Of a DNA stretch of 64,000 nt, positions 47,942-56,909 are shown piece after piece; position 1 is the stretch's first letter, and the number at the start of each line of letters is the position of its first letter. Below the pieces are notes generated by a model that saw only the letters and a program-made list of their open reading frames with translations, was not told the origin of the DNA and ran no database searches. This DNA is from CAWEBF01 sp963807235 (GTDB lineage: Bacteria > Acidobacteriota > Vicinamibacteria > Vicinamibacterales > UBA2999): contig CAWEBF010000006.1 in assembly GCA_963807235.1 (NCBI GenBank), positions 372,001-436,000 of the forward strand. Reading direction: 5' to 3'. The translations under genes were made by a program, and so were the position numbers.

Positions 47942-50217
47942 TGCGCGTGCTGGTCGTCGCGCACGGATTTCCGCCCCACGCGCAGGGCGGCAGTGAGATT
48001 TACGCCTACCACCACGCGCGCGCGCTGCGCGAGCGCTGCGGCGACGACGTGTTCGTGCTCACGCGCGAGCAGGACCCGTCCCGGCCGGAGTACGACGTGC
48101 GCGTCGAGACGCGCGACGGCCTGCGGGTGGCGTGGGTCAACAACACGTTCCGCGCGACCACCAGCTTCGAGGATTCGTACCGGAACCCGGCCATCGCCCG
48201 CGTGGCCGCGCGGTTCATCGACGAGTGGAAACCGGACGTCGCGCACCTGCACCACCTCACGTGCCTGTCGACGGAGATCGTGGACGTGCTGGCCACGCGC
48301 CGCATCCCCGTCGTCTATACGCTGCACGACTACTGGCTGCTGTGCCACCGCGGCCAACGCCTCGACACCAGCTATCAGGTGTGCGAGGGACCCGGGCCCT
48401 CGGGTTGCGGCGGCTGCGTGGATGCTGTCGCCGAGGCACCGGTGCCGGGGGCGATGCTGCCGGTGCTGCGCGCGGTGGAGGGACGATTGCCAAAGGCGAT
48501 CGGCGACGCCGGCCGCCAGATAGTCGCGGCGGCGCTCCAGGTGGCCACGCCTCACGCAGACTCGGCCAGCGCCGTGCGCACACGGCACATGCGCGGCGTG
48601 CTGGAGCGGATCGATCGCTTCCTGGCGCCGTCGCACGCGCTGCGCGACTGGTTCATCGGTCAGGGCGTGCGGGCCGGCCGCATCGGGTTTTCGCCGTACG
48701 GCCTGGACCACGAACAGCTGCGACGCGTGACGCGACAGCCGTCCGCGCGGCTGCGCATCGGGTACATCGGCACGCTGATGGTGTCGAAGGGGCCCGACGT
48801 GCTGCTCGAGGCGTTCCGGCGTCTGCCGCCGGGACGCGCCACGCTCGAACTCTTCGGCGCGCCCGCCGACTACCACGGCGACACTGCCTACCGCGCCCGG
48901 CTCGAGCCGCTGTTGGCGCTGCCGGGCGTGACCGTCAGCGGTCCCCGGCCCCACGGTCAGATCCCGGACGCGCTGGCGTCGATGGACGTGCTGGTGGCGC
49001 CGTCGATCTGGCCGGAGAACAGCCCGTTCGTGATCCAGGAGGCACTGCTGAGCGGCATCCCGGTGATCGGCTCACGCATCGGGGGTATCCCCGAGCTCCT
49101 GGACCACGGCCGCAACGGGCTTTTGTTCGAGGCCCGCGACGTGGACGGCCTGCACCGCGCGCTGACGCGGCTGCTCGAGGAGCCGGGATTGCTCCACGCG
49201 CTCGGCGACGGCGCGCGCGGCACCACCTTCCGCACGCTGGAAGACGACGTCCAGGCGGTCCGGGCGCTATACGAGGAGCTGGGGTCGGCTGCGGCGTCCT
49301 TGCGACCGGCGCCATCGCGCCGCATCGCGGCCGTGGTGGTGAACCACCGCACGCCGGGCGACACCTACCTGGCCGTCCGCTCGCTCCTGGGCTCGCGGCG
49401 CCCGCTCGATCAGATTTTCGTCGTCGACAACGACACGCCCGCCCAGCTGCGCGAAGGCGCGGCGGCCTGGGGCGGGACCGTGACCTATGTGCACACCGGC
49501 GTGAACCTGGGCTTTGCGGGCGGGGTGAATGCGGGCGTCCGCACCGCGCTGGCCGAGGGCGCGGACGCGGTGCTGCTGGTGAACAGCGATGCAGTGCTGG
49601 CGCCCAGCTGCCTGTCGCATCTCGAAGGCGCGCTCGAGCCCGCGGCCGGCGCGTCCATCGTAGCGCCCTTGATTCTCGCGCGCACCGACCCCGCCACGGT
49701 GGCGTCGGCGGGCATCGACTACGACACGCGCACAGGACGCATGCGCGAGCGGCACGCGGGCCGTCCCCGCGCGGCCGTGGACGTGTCGTCGGGGAGCCGA
49801 GTGGCGGCCAGCGGCTGCGTGCTGCTGGTGACGCGTGAGGCGTGGGAGCGGGTGGGCCTGCTCGACGAGCGCTACTTCTTCGGGTTCGAGGACATCGATC
49901 TCTGCCTGCGTGCGGGCGCGGCGGGCCTGCGCACCCAGTTCGAGCCGCGGGCGCTGGCCTATCACGAGGGCGGTGGCTCGCTGGGGCCGGCGTCGCCGCG
50001 GCGTTTCTATTTCGCGGCCCGCAACCACTTGCTGTTGGCTCATGACCACCACGCCGGAGGGGTCGTGGCGCGCGTGGCGCGTCCGCTTACCGTGGTGGCG
50101 CTGAACCTGGCGCACGCACTGACGTCGCCGGGAGGGTCGCGGGCGGCCAAGCTCGGGGCCACCGTGCGCGGCGCGCTCGACTACGCGCGCGGCCGCTTCG
50201 GAGCGACTAACGACTAA
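47941..50217 (+). CDS. Bifunctional GT4-GT2 glycosyltransferase
   Basis: 758 residues, two transferases in one chain. 1-455: GT4 ('VLVVAHGFPPHAQGGSEIYA', 'RRIPVVYTLHDYWLLCHRGQ', 'LRIGYIGTLMVSKGPDVLLE', 'DVLVAPSIWPENSPFVIQEA', 'SGIPVIGSRIGGIPELLDHG'). 460-758: GT2 of the GlfT2/rhamnosyl type ('IAAVVVNHRTPGDTYLAVRS', 'TGVNLGFAGGVNAGVRTALA', 'DAVLLVNSDAVLAPSCLSHL', 'LLDERYFFGFEDIDLCLRAG'). The N half resembles the GT4 at 45584. Such fusions can add two successive sugars. The last residues and the stop are encoded by a heptamer array (ACTAACG). Confidence 0.92.
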   Translation: MRVLVVAHGFPPHAQGGSEIYAYHHARALRERCGDDVFVLTREQDPSRPEYDVRVETRDGLRVAWVNNTFRATTSFEDSYRNPAIARVAARFIDEWKPDVAHLHHLTCLSTEIVDVLATRRIPVVYTLHDYWLLCHRGQRLDTSYQVCEGPGPSGCGGCVDAVAEAPVPGAMLPVLRAVEGRLPKAIGDAGRQIVAAALQVATPHADSASAVRTRHMRGVLERIDRFLAPSHALRDWFIGQGVRAGRIGFSPYGLDHEQLRRVTRQPSARLRIGYIGTLMVSKGPDVLLEAFRRLPPGRATLELFGAPADYHGDTAYRARLEPLLALPGVTVSGPRPHGQIPDALASMDVLVAPSIWPENSPFVIQEALLSGIPVIGSRIGGIPELLDHGRNGLLFEARDVDGLHRALTRLLEEPGLLHALGDGARGTTFRTLEDDVQAVRALYEELGSAAASLRPAPSRRIAAVVVNHRTPGDTYLAVRSLLGSRRPLDQIFVVDNDTPAQLREGAAAWGGTVTYVHTGVNLGFAGGVNAGVRTALAEGADAVLLVNSDAVLAPSCLSHLEGALEPAAGASIVAPLILARTDPATVASAGIDYDTRTGRMRERHAGRPRAAVDVSSGSRVAASGCVLLVTREAWERVGLLDERYFFGFEDIDLCLRAGAAGLRTQFEPRALAYHEGGGSLGPASPRRFYFAARNHLLLAHDHHAGGVVARVARPLTVVALNLAHALTSPGGSRAAKLGATVRGALDYARGRFGATND

Positions 50218-50247
50218 CGACCAACGACCAACGACTAACGACCAACG
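50206..50247. repeat. Heptamer array, 6 units of ACYAACG
   Basis: Six perfect head-to-tail heptamers (ACTAACG or ACCAACG) carrying the stop codons of both convergent genes: TAA at 50215 and, on the other strand, TAG at 50235-50237. Confidence 0.95.
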
Positions 50248-50604
50248 AGGCGCGCGCCAGCGCGCTCCTCGCGCAGTTCAGCCGACAACATGGCGGTCTC
50301 TTCGATCAGATGGTCGATCTGTGCCTGTTGCCGCGACAGCACCACGGACATCCACAGCAGCACGGCCGACACCACCACCACCAGGGCCAGCAGCAGCACC
50401 GCCGGGCCGTAGTAGATGCCCAGCCAGCCGGCCGCGCGGTCGATCAGATCGCGGCGGATGGACGCGGCCAGGAGCAGCAACGCGCCCACGATCCACAGGA
50501 CCGAGTAACTCCTCGGCCAGCCGGCGCCGCCGAATCAGCTCCAGCACCAGCAGCAGGAAGCACACGCTGCCGATGATGGCGACGACCTGGATGCGGCTGG
50601 TCAC
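50235..50604 (-). CDS. DUF2304 small membrane protein (frameshift near 50508)
   Basis: About 122 residues. Begins 'VTSRIQVVAIIGSVCFLLLV' (helix 1), 'ELIRRRRLAEE', then after one extra base near 50508 'YSVLWIVGALLLLAASIRRD' (helix 2), 'GWLGIYYGPAVLLLALVVVV' (helix 3) and a coiled end 'IDHLIEETAMLSAELREER'. This order is the DUF2304 pattern (L-x-E-E-Y-S-x-L-W followed by G-I-Y-Y-x-P). Function unknown; it regularly accompanies Dpm1-like glycosyltransferases, as here, where the GTG overlaps the stop of the GT2 gene. Confidence 0.8.
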
Positions 50605-51299
50605 GGGCCTACCCGCTGGCGAAGCGGAACGATGATCACCGCCAGCAGCACCCTCGCGGCGGCCGCGAGCAGACGGACGAGCGTCAGGGAGCTGCGGCCG
50701 CTGAGCCTGGCGCGCGAGCGCACGGGCACCTCGGCCACGCGCAGGCCGTTGCGACTGAGAAAGAGGTGAAGCTCCGGTTCGGGGTAGCCACGCGGGTGAT
50801 GATCGGCCAGCAGCGCCACGGCCCGCGGACCGAGCGCCCAGAACCCGGACGTGGCATCGGTGACCCGCCGACGCGTGACCGTGGAGACCACCGTCGCGAG
50901 CGCCCGCTTCAGCAGCTTCGGACCGGGATACGTCTCCGCGTAGCGCGATCCCAGCACGGCGTCCACGTCGCCCTCGGTCAGGCGTGCGAGCAATCGCTCG
51001 ATATCCGCGGCGTCGTGCTGGCCGTCGGCATCCAGCCGCACCACGACCTCGAAGCCGAGCCGCGCGCCGTAGCGCAGGCCGGCGCGAACGGCGCAGCCCA
51101 CGCCGCGCCGGAGCGGCCAGGCCAGTCTCCGTACACCCAGTTGGTCGACAACGCGCGACGTGCCGTCGGTCGAGCCATCGTCCACCACCAGGATGTCGAG
51201 ATCGCGGCATCGCTCGCGAATCTCGGCGATCACGGCCGGCAGGTTGCCCGCCTCGTTGTGCGCCGGAATCAGCGTCAGGGCGCGCCGACCGACCCTCAT
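50601..51299 (-). CDS. Dpm1-like family 2 glycosyltransferase
   Basis: 232 residues. 'RALTLIPAHNEAGNLPAVIA', 'DLDILVVDDGSTDGTSRVVD', 'RRGVGCAVRAGLRYGARLGF', 'VVVRLDADGQHDAADIERLL' (DAD metal/donor motif), 'VLGSRYAETYPGPKLLKRAL', 'VTDATSGFWALGPRAVALLA', 'GYPEPELHLFLSRNGLRVAE'. No C-terminal membrane helices of its own; a hydrophobic end helix ('VLLAVIIVPL') may bind membrane. Such enzymes charge polyprenyl phosphate or add a sugar to a lipid-linked chain. Stop and start overlap with both neighbours (ATGA upstream, GTGA downstream). Confidence 0.92.
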   Translation of the reverse strand: MRVGRRALTLIPAHNEAGNLPAVIAEIRERCRDLDILVVDDGSTDGTSRVVDQLGVRRLAWPLRRGVGCAVRAGLRYGARLGFEVVVRLDADGQHDAADIERLLARLTEGDVDAVLGSRYAETYPGPKLLKRALATVVSTVTRRRVTDATSGFWALGPRAVALLADHHPRGYPEPELHLFLSRNGLRVAEVPVRSRARLSGRSSLTLVRLLAAAARVLLAVIIVPLRQRVGP

Positions 51300-52330
51300 T
51301 CGGCCACCGTGCGCGGGGTCATGCTGGCCGCGGGTCCGCTCGCGCGCCGCAGGAGCCGGCGGGCGCTCCAGACCGCGATCGCCGCCACCCATGCCAGATC
51401 GCGCGCGGAGTGGACCAGGGGAAACGTCAGGGCCGCCGTGTCGCCGTAGCGCCGCCACGCGCGCACTCCGGCGATGGCGCGCTCCACCAGCAACCCCAGC
51501 GAGAGCAGCAGCGCCGTCCATCCGATCGGCGCCGCCGCGATGCCCAGCCACCGCGACCACATCCAGGTCAACGCGCACACCAGCGCCGTCGCCGCCACCA
51601 CCGGATGGCTCATCATCGCCAGCGGCGACACGTCGTCGCCCGAGACTCGGGCCGGGTGCGCCGCCACCACGTCGATGCGGCCGTAGCCGAACCCGTACTG
51701 CTGTCTCAGGTACCCCGCCAATCCTTCCCGCCATCGATGGCGGCTTCGCGCGTCGCGGCAGAACAACAGGCGGTAGCGGGCCGCCCCCAGTCGATAGCTC
51801 AGGTCGTTGTCGTAGCCGTAGCCCAGTTCCTCGTTCAGCAGGCCCACGGCGGCCAGCGCCTCGGCGCGATACGCCGTGTTCCCCGTGCACACGTGGTCCA
51901 CCTGCTCCGGCAGCCGGTCATACCGCTGTTCGAGATCGAGCGCCATCACGCGGCCGAAGAACCCGTCCGAGCGGTGCGAGGTGTAGCGGCCCTGCACGGC
52001 GCCGACGCGCGGATCGGCGAAGCACGCGGCCACGCGTTCCAGCCAGTCGCGCTCGAGCGCCACGTCCTGATCGATCTGCGCGATGACGGGATAGCGCGCG
52101 GCGCGAACGCCGCAGTTCACTGCCGCCGCGGCGCCGCGGCGCGGGCCATCCAGCACAAGGATGGGGGTGTGGCGGGCCGCCTCGTCCACGATCGCCCGCG
52201 ACTCGTCGCGGCTGCCGTCGTCGACCACGATGATCTCGATCGGCCGGCGCCCGTCGGCCTGCGCGGCAATCGACGCCAAGGTCTCGAACAGCGTCGCCTC
52301 GCCGTTCAGCACCGGCACCACCACGCTCAC
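51296..52330 (-). CDS. Membrane family 2 glycosyltransferase
   Basis: From the GTG at 52330 (GGGGAG 4 nt upstream): 'VSVVVPVLNGEATLFETLAS', 'IEIIVVDDGSRDESRAIVDE', 'NCGVRAARYPVIAQIDQDVA', 'HVCTGNTAYRAEALAAVGLL', 'GYGYDNDLSYRLGAARYRLL', then R-H-R-W-R-E and membrane helices ('AATALVCALTWMWSRWLGIA', 'GWTALLLSLGLLVE'). An earlier GTG at 52468 is in frame and would add 46 residues, but those are encoded by repeat copy C and the arms around it, so I prefer the inner start. 344 residues. Polymerising or lipid-linked-glycan GT2. Confidence 0.87.
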   Translation of the reverse strand: MSVVVPVLNGEATLFETLASIAAQADGRRPIEIIVVDDGSRDESRAIVDEAARHTPILVLDGPRRGAAAAVNCGVRAARYPVIAQIDQDVALERDWLERVAACFADPRVGAVQGRYTSHRSDGFFGRVMALDLEQRYDRLPEQVDHVCTGNTAYRAEALAAVGLLNEELGYGYDNDLSYRLGAARYRLLFCRDARSRHRWREGLAGYLRQQYGFGYGRIDVVAAHPARVSGDDVSPLAMMSHPVVAATALVCALTWMWSRWLGIAAAPIGWTALLLSLGLLVERAIAGVRAWRRYGDTAALTFPLVHSARDLAWVAAIAVWSARRLLRRASGPAASMTPRTVAE

Positions 52331-52341
52331 GCCGCTCCCCG

Positions 52342-52585
52342 CCCGCACGAAGTGCGGGCCAGAAGACGCTGCGACTAGCGAGGCGGAGCCGTCCGTTTTC
52401 TGAGAAGCGGTCTGCGGCGAAGCCTCGCTAGACGTCTTGACCGGCCTGAATGCGTGATTCTGAGTCACATGTTCCCTCGGTCAAGACGTCTATGCCCGCG
52501 CGGAGCGCGGGCCAGTAATACTGGGACTAGCGAGGCCCTGGATCGCGGACATGCTCGTGGGTCTGAGGCCAGGGCCTCGCTAGTC
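52342..52585 (+). repeat. Two-stem repeat elements, copies C and D, with linked palindromes
   Basis: Copy C: stem 1 CCCGCAC-GAA-GTGCGGG (52342-52358), linker CCAGAAGACGCTG, stem 2 CTAGCGAGGC/GCCTCGCTAG (52375-52384, 52422-52431). Copy D: stem 1 CCCGCGC-GGA-GCGCGGG (52495-52511), linker CCAGTAATACTGG, stem 2 GACTAGCGAGGCCCTGG with its exact complement (52525-52541, 52569-52585; 17 bp). Between them lies a 14-bp inverted repeat (52429-52442, 52479-52492). The stop codon of the next gene is inside the last arm. Confidence 0.85.
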
Positions 52586-53800
52586 AATGGGTCCTCATCA
52601 CCTCGCCGTACAGCTCCTCGAGCTGTGCGCCCACGGCCTCCGCGCCGAACCGCGCGACGCGACCTGGTGTGCCGCTGCGCGCGCGGCCGCTCGCCAGTCC
52701 CCGGGTTTCCCCAACACGGTGTCGATGGCCCGGGTCAACTCGGCGTCGGCCCCAGGGACCACCAGTCCGCCGCCCACACGCGACACCACCTCGCCGCAGC
52801 CCGAATCGTCGGCCACGACCACGGGCGTGCCGACGAGCAGCGCCTCGAGCGGAACCAGCCCGAAGATCTCGTGCTCCGAGGGGTAGACGACCACGTCGGC
52901 GTCGGCCAGCAGCTCCAGCCGTGCGGCGCCCTGCAGCAGTCCCACGAACCGCGTGCGATCCGCCACGCCCGTGGACACGGCGGTGGCGCGCGCCGAGGCC
53001 TCGGCGCCCATGTCGTTGCCGGCGATCACGAGTGTGGCCTCCCGCGTCCGCAGCCGCGCGAAGGCGCGAATCAGCGCGTCGACGCGCTTGCGCGGCGTGA
53101 TCTTGCCCAGAAAGGCCACCACCGGGCCGCTCAGCCCGTGCCGGCTTCTGAATGCGCCTGGCGGCGGCGCTGCCGCGAACTCCTCGAGGTCGATCGGATT
53201 GGGAATCAGCCGGATGCGGCCGTCGTCCACGCCGACGTCGCGGAGCTGGCGCCGCTCCGCCTCGGTGACCGCCAACACCCGGTGGGCGTGCCGGGTCACG
53301 TTGTTCCCCAGGGCCACGTCGAAGAGCCGCTTGGCGAGGTGCCGGCGCTCGATCACCGGGGCCGTGCCATTGGGTGCCAGTACATAGGGGACGCCCGCCT
53401 CACGCAGGCAGCGCGCCGCGATCACACCCGGCAGGTTGCGGCAGGCGTGCAGATGCGCGACGTCGTATGACAGCGCGTGCTCACGCAGGAACGCTCGCAG
53501 ACCGATCGGCGCGAACACCTGCTGGTGATAAGCGAGCCGGTTCGACAGGTTCGGGAACACGCGCGTCGTGATGCGTTCCGAGGTGCGCACCGGATCCCAG
53601 GCGAAAAAACGGGCCCCGGCATCGCCGTCAGGCGGCCGCAGGCGATTGCCCGCGTCGTACGCGTCGGTTGTGCAGATCGTGACGCGATGGCCGCGGTCGG
53701 CGAGACTGCGCGCCATTGCATGCGAAAGGCGCGGAATGCCCCCGTATGCCCATGCGTCCCCCGAGTACGGCGTCACGTGAAGGACGCATAGCTCTTGCAC
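52584..53800 (-). CDS. Family 4 glycosyltransferase (frameshift near 52660)
   Basis: About 405 residues. 'LCVLHVTPYSGDAWAYGGIP', 'GGIPRLSHAMARSLADRGHR', 'YDVAHLHACRNLPGVIAARC', 'GVPYVLAPNGTAPVIERRHL', 'LIPNPIDLEEFAAAPPPG', 'PVVAFLGKITPRKRVDALIR', 'ADVVVYPSEHEIFGLVPLEA', 'VGTPVVVADDSGCGEVVSRV'. GT-B fold, GT4 clan, retaining. Near 52660 the frame slips and the proper end reads 'RFGAEAVGAQLEELYGEVMR' with TGA at 52584-52586, inside a 17-bp palindrome arm. Divergent from the membrane protein at 53836 across 35 bp. Confidence 0.88.
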
Positions 53801-53835
53801 CGATACAGTTCCTACCGAGAGTTATCGGACTTCAC

Positions 53836-55388
53836 ATGTCATTCCAGAGCGGGGCCTCCTCCCAGGCTGCCTTCGGTGGCGCGTCGTGGTCGCGCGTCCG
53901 CCGGCGGGTGCCCCTGCCCGCGTGCGGCGCGGCCGGGCTCGCCGTGCTGTTGTATGCAAGCGCCCTTGACAACCCCTTTGTCTACGACGACTTTCGCCTG
54001 ATTGTCGAAAACCCGTCGATCACAAATCCGTCAGGCGTACTTACAACCCTGGCGCGCGACATTACGCGGCCAGTCGTCACCCTCAGCTACGCCCTCGACA
54101 CGGCACTGTGGGGAACCCGCCCATTCGGCTATCACGTGACCAACGTCCTGCTGCACGCGCTCAATGTCGTCCTGGCCTATTGGCTCGCCTTCGTGGCGGC
54201 CGAGGACTGGCGCCGGCGGGGCGGCGGGGTGTACGGACTCACCCCCTCGCCGGCGGTGGTTGCCACCGTCACGAGCCTGTTGTTCGCGGCGCACCCGGTG
54301 ATGACGCAGGCCGTCGGCTACATCACGGCGCGGTCGGAGCTGCTCTACGGTGCCTTCTTTCTGTCGTCGCTGCTGGCTGCCCGGCAGTGGATGCGAAACG
54401 GCGGCTGGTGGCGCTCGCTGGCGGTGGGCCTCTGGGTGCTGTCGCTCCTCGCCAAAGAAGCGGCGGCGATGCTGCCCGTGGTGTTGTGGTGCTACGACGC
54501 GTGGCTGTTGGAGGGCGATCGCGACGCACGGTGGCGCCGGATCCGCGGTCTCTACGCGCCGCTGATGGGAGTGGTGCTCGTGTTTGCGGCGGGCCGATTG
54601 GCGTTGCTCGCAACCTTTGAATATCCGGCCGGCGCCGGGCCCGAGTGGCGTCACGTCCTGACGGCAGTGGACGCGTTCTGGCAGTACCTGGGACTCTTCG
54701 TCTGGCCCAGGGGCCAGACGATCATGCACACGATCTCCTCCGTGAACGCCTTCAGCCCGCGCGTCGTTGCCGGAGTAGCGGGCCTGGCGGCGTTTGCCGC
54801 GCTGGTCTGGAGTGTGCGGCGAATCCAGGGGCTCGTGAGCGTCGGGCTGGCGCTGACCGCGGCGCTGCTGCTGCCCGGCAGCGTCCTCTTCATCATGGGC
54901 GTCGGCGAGCCGATGGCCGAGCACCGGGCCTACATCTCCGCGATGGGGTTCTTCCTGGCCTGCGGCGCATCGGCCGGGATGGCGTGGGCTCGCGCCGTGT
55001 CGTACGGCCGTGGCACGCTGGCGCTTGGCGCGGTCGGGGCGGTGGTGGTCGCGCACCTCGCGGGCCTGACGCTGATTCGCAACGCGGTGTGGGGGAGCTC
55101 GAGTCAACCTGGCCAAGGAAGCGGTGGTCCTCTCGCCCACCCACTGGGTGCCGCGCCTGCTGCTGGCCGAGACGCTGCGTCAGACTGGACGGTGCGGCGA
55201 GGCCGTGCCGGAGTATCGCGCGGTCCTCGCCATGGGAGGCGGCCTGGAGGCCTTCACGCAGCAAGAAGCTGCTTGGATGCCTCCTCCAGAACGGCCAGGT
55301 GCCCGAGGCCGAACGGGTTCTGCACGAGCTGCGCACCATCGAGTCTGGCTCCTCCGAAGCCGCGGGGCCAGGATCGACGCGCCCATGA
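53836..55388 (+). CDS. TMTC-like membrane protein with TPR end (frame breaks near 55100 and 55265)
   Basis: About 517 residues. Many membrane helices with 'NPFVYDDFRLIVENPSITNP' after the first, the D-D motif and layout of GT-C/TMTC-type proteins ('RPVVTLSYALDTALWGTRPF', 'HVTNVLLHALNVVLAYWLAF', 'QAVGYITARSELLYGAFFLS', 'LAKEAAAMLPVVLWCYDAWL', 'MAEHRAYISAMGFFLACG'). After 'TLIRNAVWGSSVNLAKEAVV' come TPR-like helices 'THWVPRLLLAETLRQTGRCG' and 'LLGCLLQNGQVPEAERVLHE'. Eukaryotic TMTCs are O-mannosyltransferases using a lipid-phosphate donor; a similar extracytoplasmic sugar transfer is an inference. Stop overlaps the Wzm gene (ATGA). Confidence 0.82.
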
Positions 55389-56143
55389 TCAGCCCGAACG
55401 CGCCGGGCCTCGCATGGACGCTCGTCCGCACGGATTTCAAGACACGCTTTCACGGCACGCTCAGCGGCTTCGTGTGGGCGTTGCTGAAGCCGGCCGCGCT
55501 CTTCGTCGTGCTGATGAGCGTGTTCTCGTTCCTGTTCCCGGATCCCGCGTACAAGCTGCAGCTGGTCGTGGGGTTGTTCCTGTGGGACTTCTTCGCGGAG
55601 GGCACGAAGACCGGGCTGGCCGCCCTCCACGCCAAATCGTTCCTCTTCCGCAAACTGCGCGTGCCGCTGTGGATCGTGGTCGTGGCCGCGATCGCCAACT
55701 CGTTGATCACGCTCGCGGTGTTCGTCGTGGTGATCGTCGCGTTCCTGGTGCTCGTCGGCCAGGCGCCGTCGCTCGCCGCGCTCGGGCTCTTTGCCGCCTA
55801 TTGCCTCGCCCTCACGCTCATCGTGGTCGGCTTCTCGCTGGCGACCAGCGTGCTCTTCCTCAAGTATCGCGACCTCAACCAGGTGTGGGACATGGTCACG
55901 CAGGCCGGGTTCTTCCTGGCGCCGATCATCTACCCGCTCGGCATCGTGCCCGAGCGCTACCACTTCTACTTCTACATGTGGCCGCCGACCCCCATCATCG
56001 AGTTCTCGCGGGCGGTGCTCGTCTCCGGCCAGCGGCCCAGCGCTCTCGCGCACGCGTACCTGGCGGCCGAAGTGGTGGTCGTCCTGGTGGTCGGCGCCAT
56101 GGTCCTGCGGCGGATGGGCCCGCGCGCGGCCGAGTTCGTCTAG
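55385..56143 (+). CDS. Wzm-like ABC-2 polysaccharide export permease
   Basis: 252 residues, six helices, type ABC-2. 'WTLVRTDFKTRFHGTLSGFV' then 'WALLKPAALFVVLMSVFSFL' are the conserved interface and first helix of the family (L-G-x-x-W-x-x-x-x-P). 'LVVGLFLWDFFAEGTKTGLA', 'FLFRKLRVPLWIVVVAAIAN', 'YRDLNQVWDMVTQAGFFLAP', 'IIYPLGIVP'. Moves a lipid-linked polysaccharide across the inner membrane together with the ATPase 8 nt downstream. No signal for a separate substrate class. Confidence 0.93.
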   Translation: MISPNAPGLAWTLVRTDFKTRFHGTLSGFVWALLKPAALFVVLMSVFSFLFPDPAYKLQLVVGLFLWDFFAEGTKTGLAALHAKSFLFRKLRVPLWIVVVAAIANSLITLAVFVVVIVAFLVLVGQAPSLAALGLFAAYCLALTLIVVGFSLATSVLFLKYRDLNQVWDMVTQAGFFLAPIIYPLGIVPERYHFYFYMWPPTPIIEFSRAVLVSGQRPSALAHAYLAAEVVVVLVVGAMVLRRMGPRAAEFV

Positions 56144-56151
56144 CCAAAGCC

Positions 56152-56896
56152 ATGAGCGAGCCACTCCTCGAGGTCGAATCGGTCTCCAAGGCGTTCTGGA
56201 TTCCCGACGAGCCGCGCCACACCATCCGCGAGCACGTGATGGCCGGGTTCCGGCCGCGGCCGCAGAAGCGGCTGCAGGTGCTGGACAGCGTGTCGCTGCA
56301 GCTCCGCCGCGGAGAGGCGCTCGGCATCATGGGGGCGAACGGCTGCGGCAAGAGCACGCTGCTGAAGCTGATTTGCGGCATCTACTTGCCGGACAACGGC
56401 CGGGTGACCACGCGGGCTGGCATCACGCCGATTCTCGAACTGGGGGTGGGCTGGAACCCCGAGCTCGATGCGGTGGACAACGTCTATCTGATCGGCGCGC
56501 TGATGGGGCTCTCGATCGCCGAGATCCGCAAGAGCCTCCACGGCGTGCTGGCGTTCGCGGAGCTGCAGCCGTTTGCACGCATGCACCTGAAGAACTTCTC
56601 CAGCGGCATGGCGGCGCGATTGGCCTACTCGGTGGCGTTTCAGGCGGTCCGGGAGGTGCTGGTGCTCGACGAGGTGCTGGCGGTCGGCGACGCCGGGTTC
56701 AAGGAGCGCTGCTTTGAACGCTACCAGCAGATCAGGGCGGCCGGGCATACGACGCTCGTCGTCAGCCACGATCCGAATCAGATCAAGTGCGTACTGCGAC
56801 CGCGCGGTGTTGCTGCGCCAGGGCCGCATCGTCGCCGAAGGTCCGGCGGCCGAAGTAGCCGAGGCCTACCTCTCGAGTCTGGTCAAACGCGAGTAG
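56152..56896 (+). CDS. Wzt/KpsT-like polysaccharide export ATPase (frameshift near 56795)
   Basis: About 248 residues. 'LLEVESVSKAFWIPDEPRHT' with the R-x-T-I-R-E-H insert of this family, Walker A GANGCGKST, 'GVGWNPELDAVDNVYLIGAL' (O-antigen exporter motif), signature 'KNFSSGMAARLAYSVAF', Walker B 'VLVLDEVLAVGDAGF', switch 'TTLVVSHDPNQIK'. After 'NQIK' one base is extra and the true end is 'SAYCDRAVLLRQGRIVAEGP'...'SSLVKRE'. It lacks the C-terminal carbohydrate-binding domain of long Wzt proteins, so chain-end recognition must be done otherwise or is not needed. Confidence 0.92.
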
Positions 56897-56909
56897 GATT
56901 TTGTCGGCG

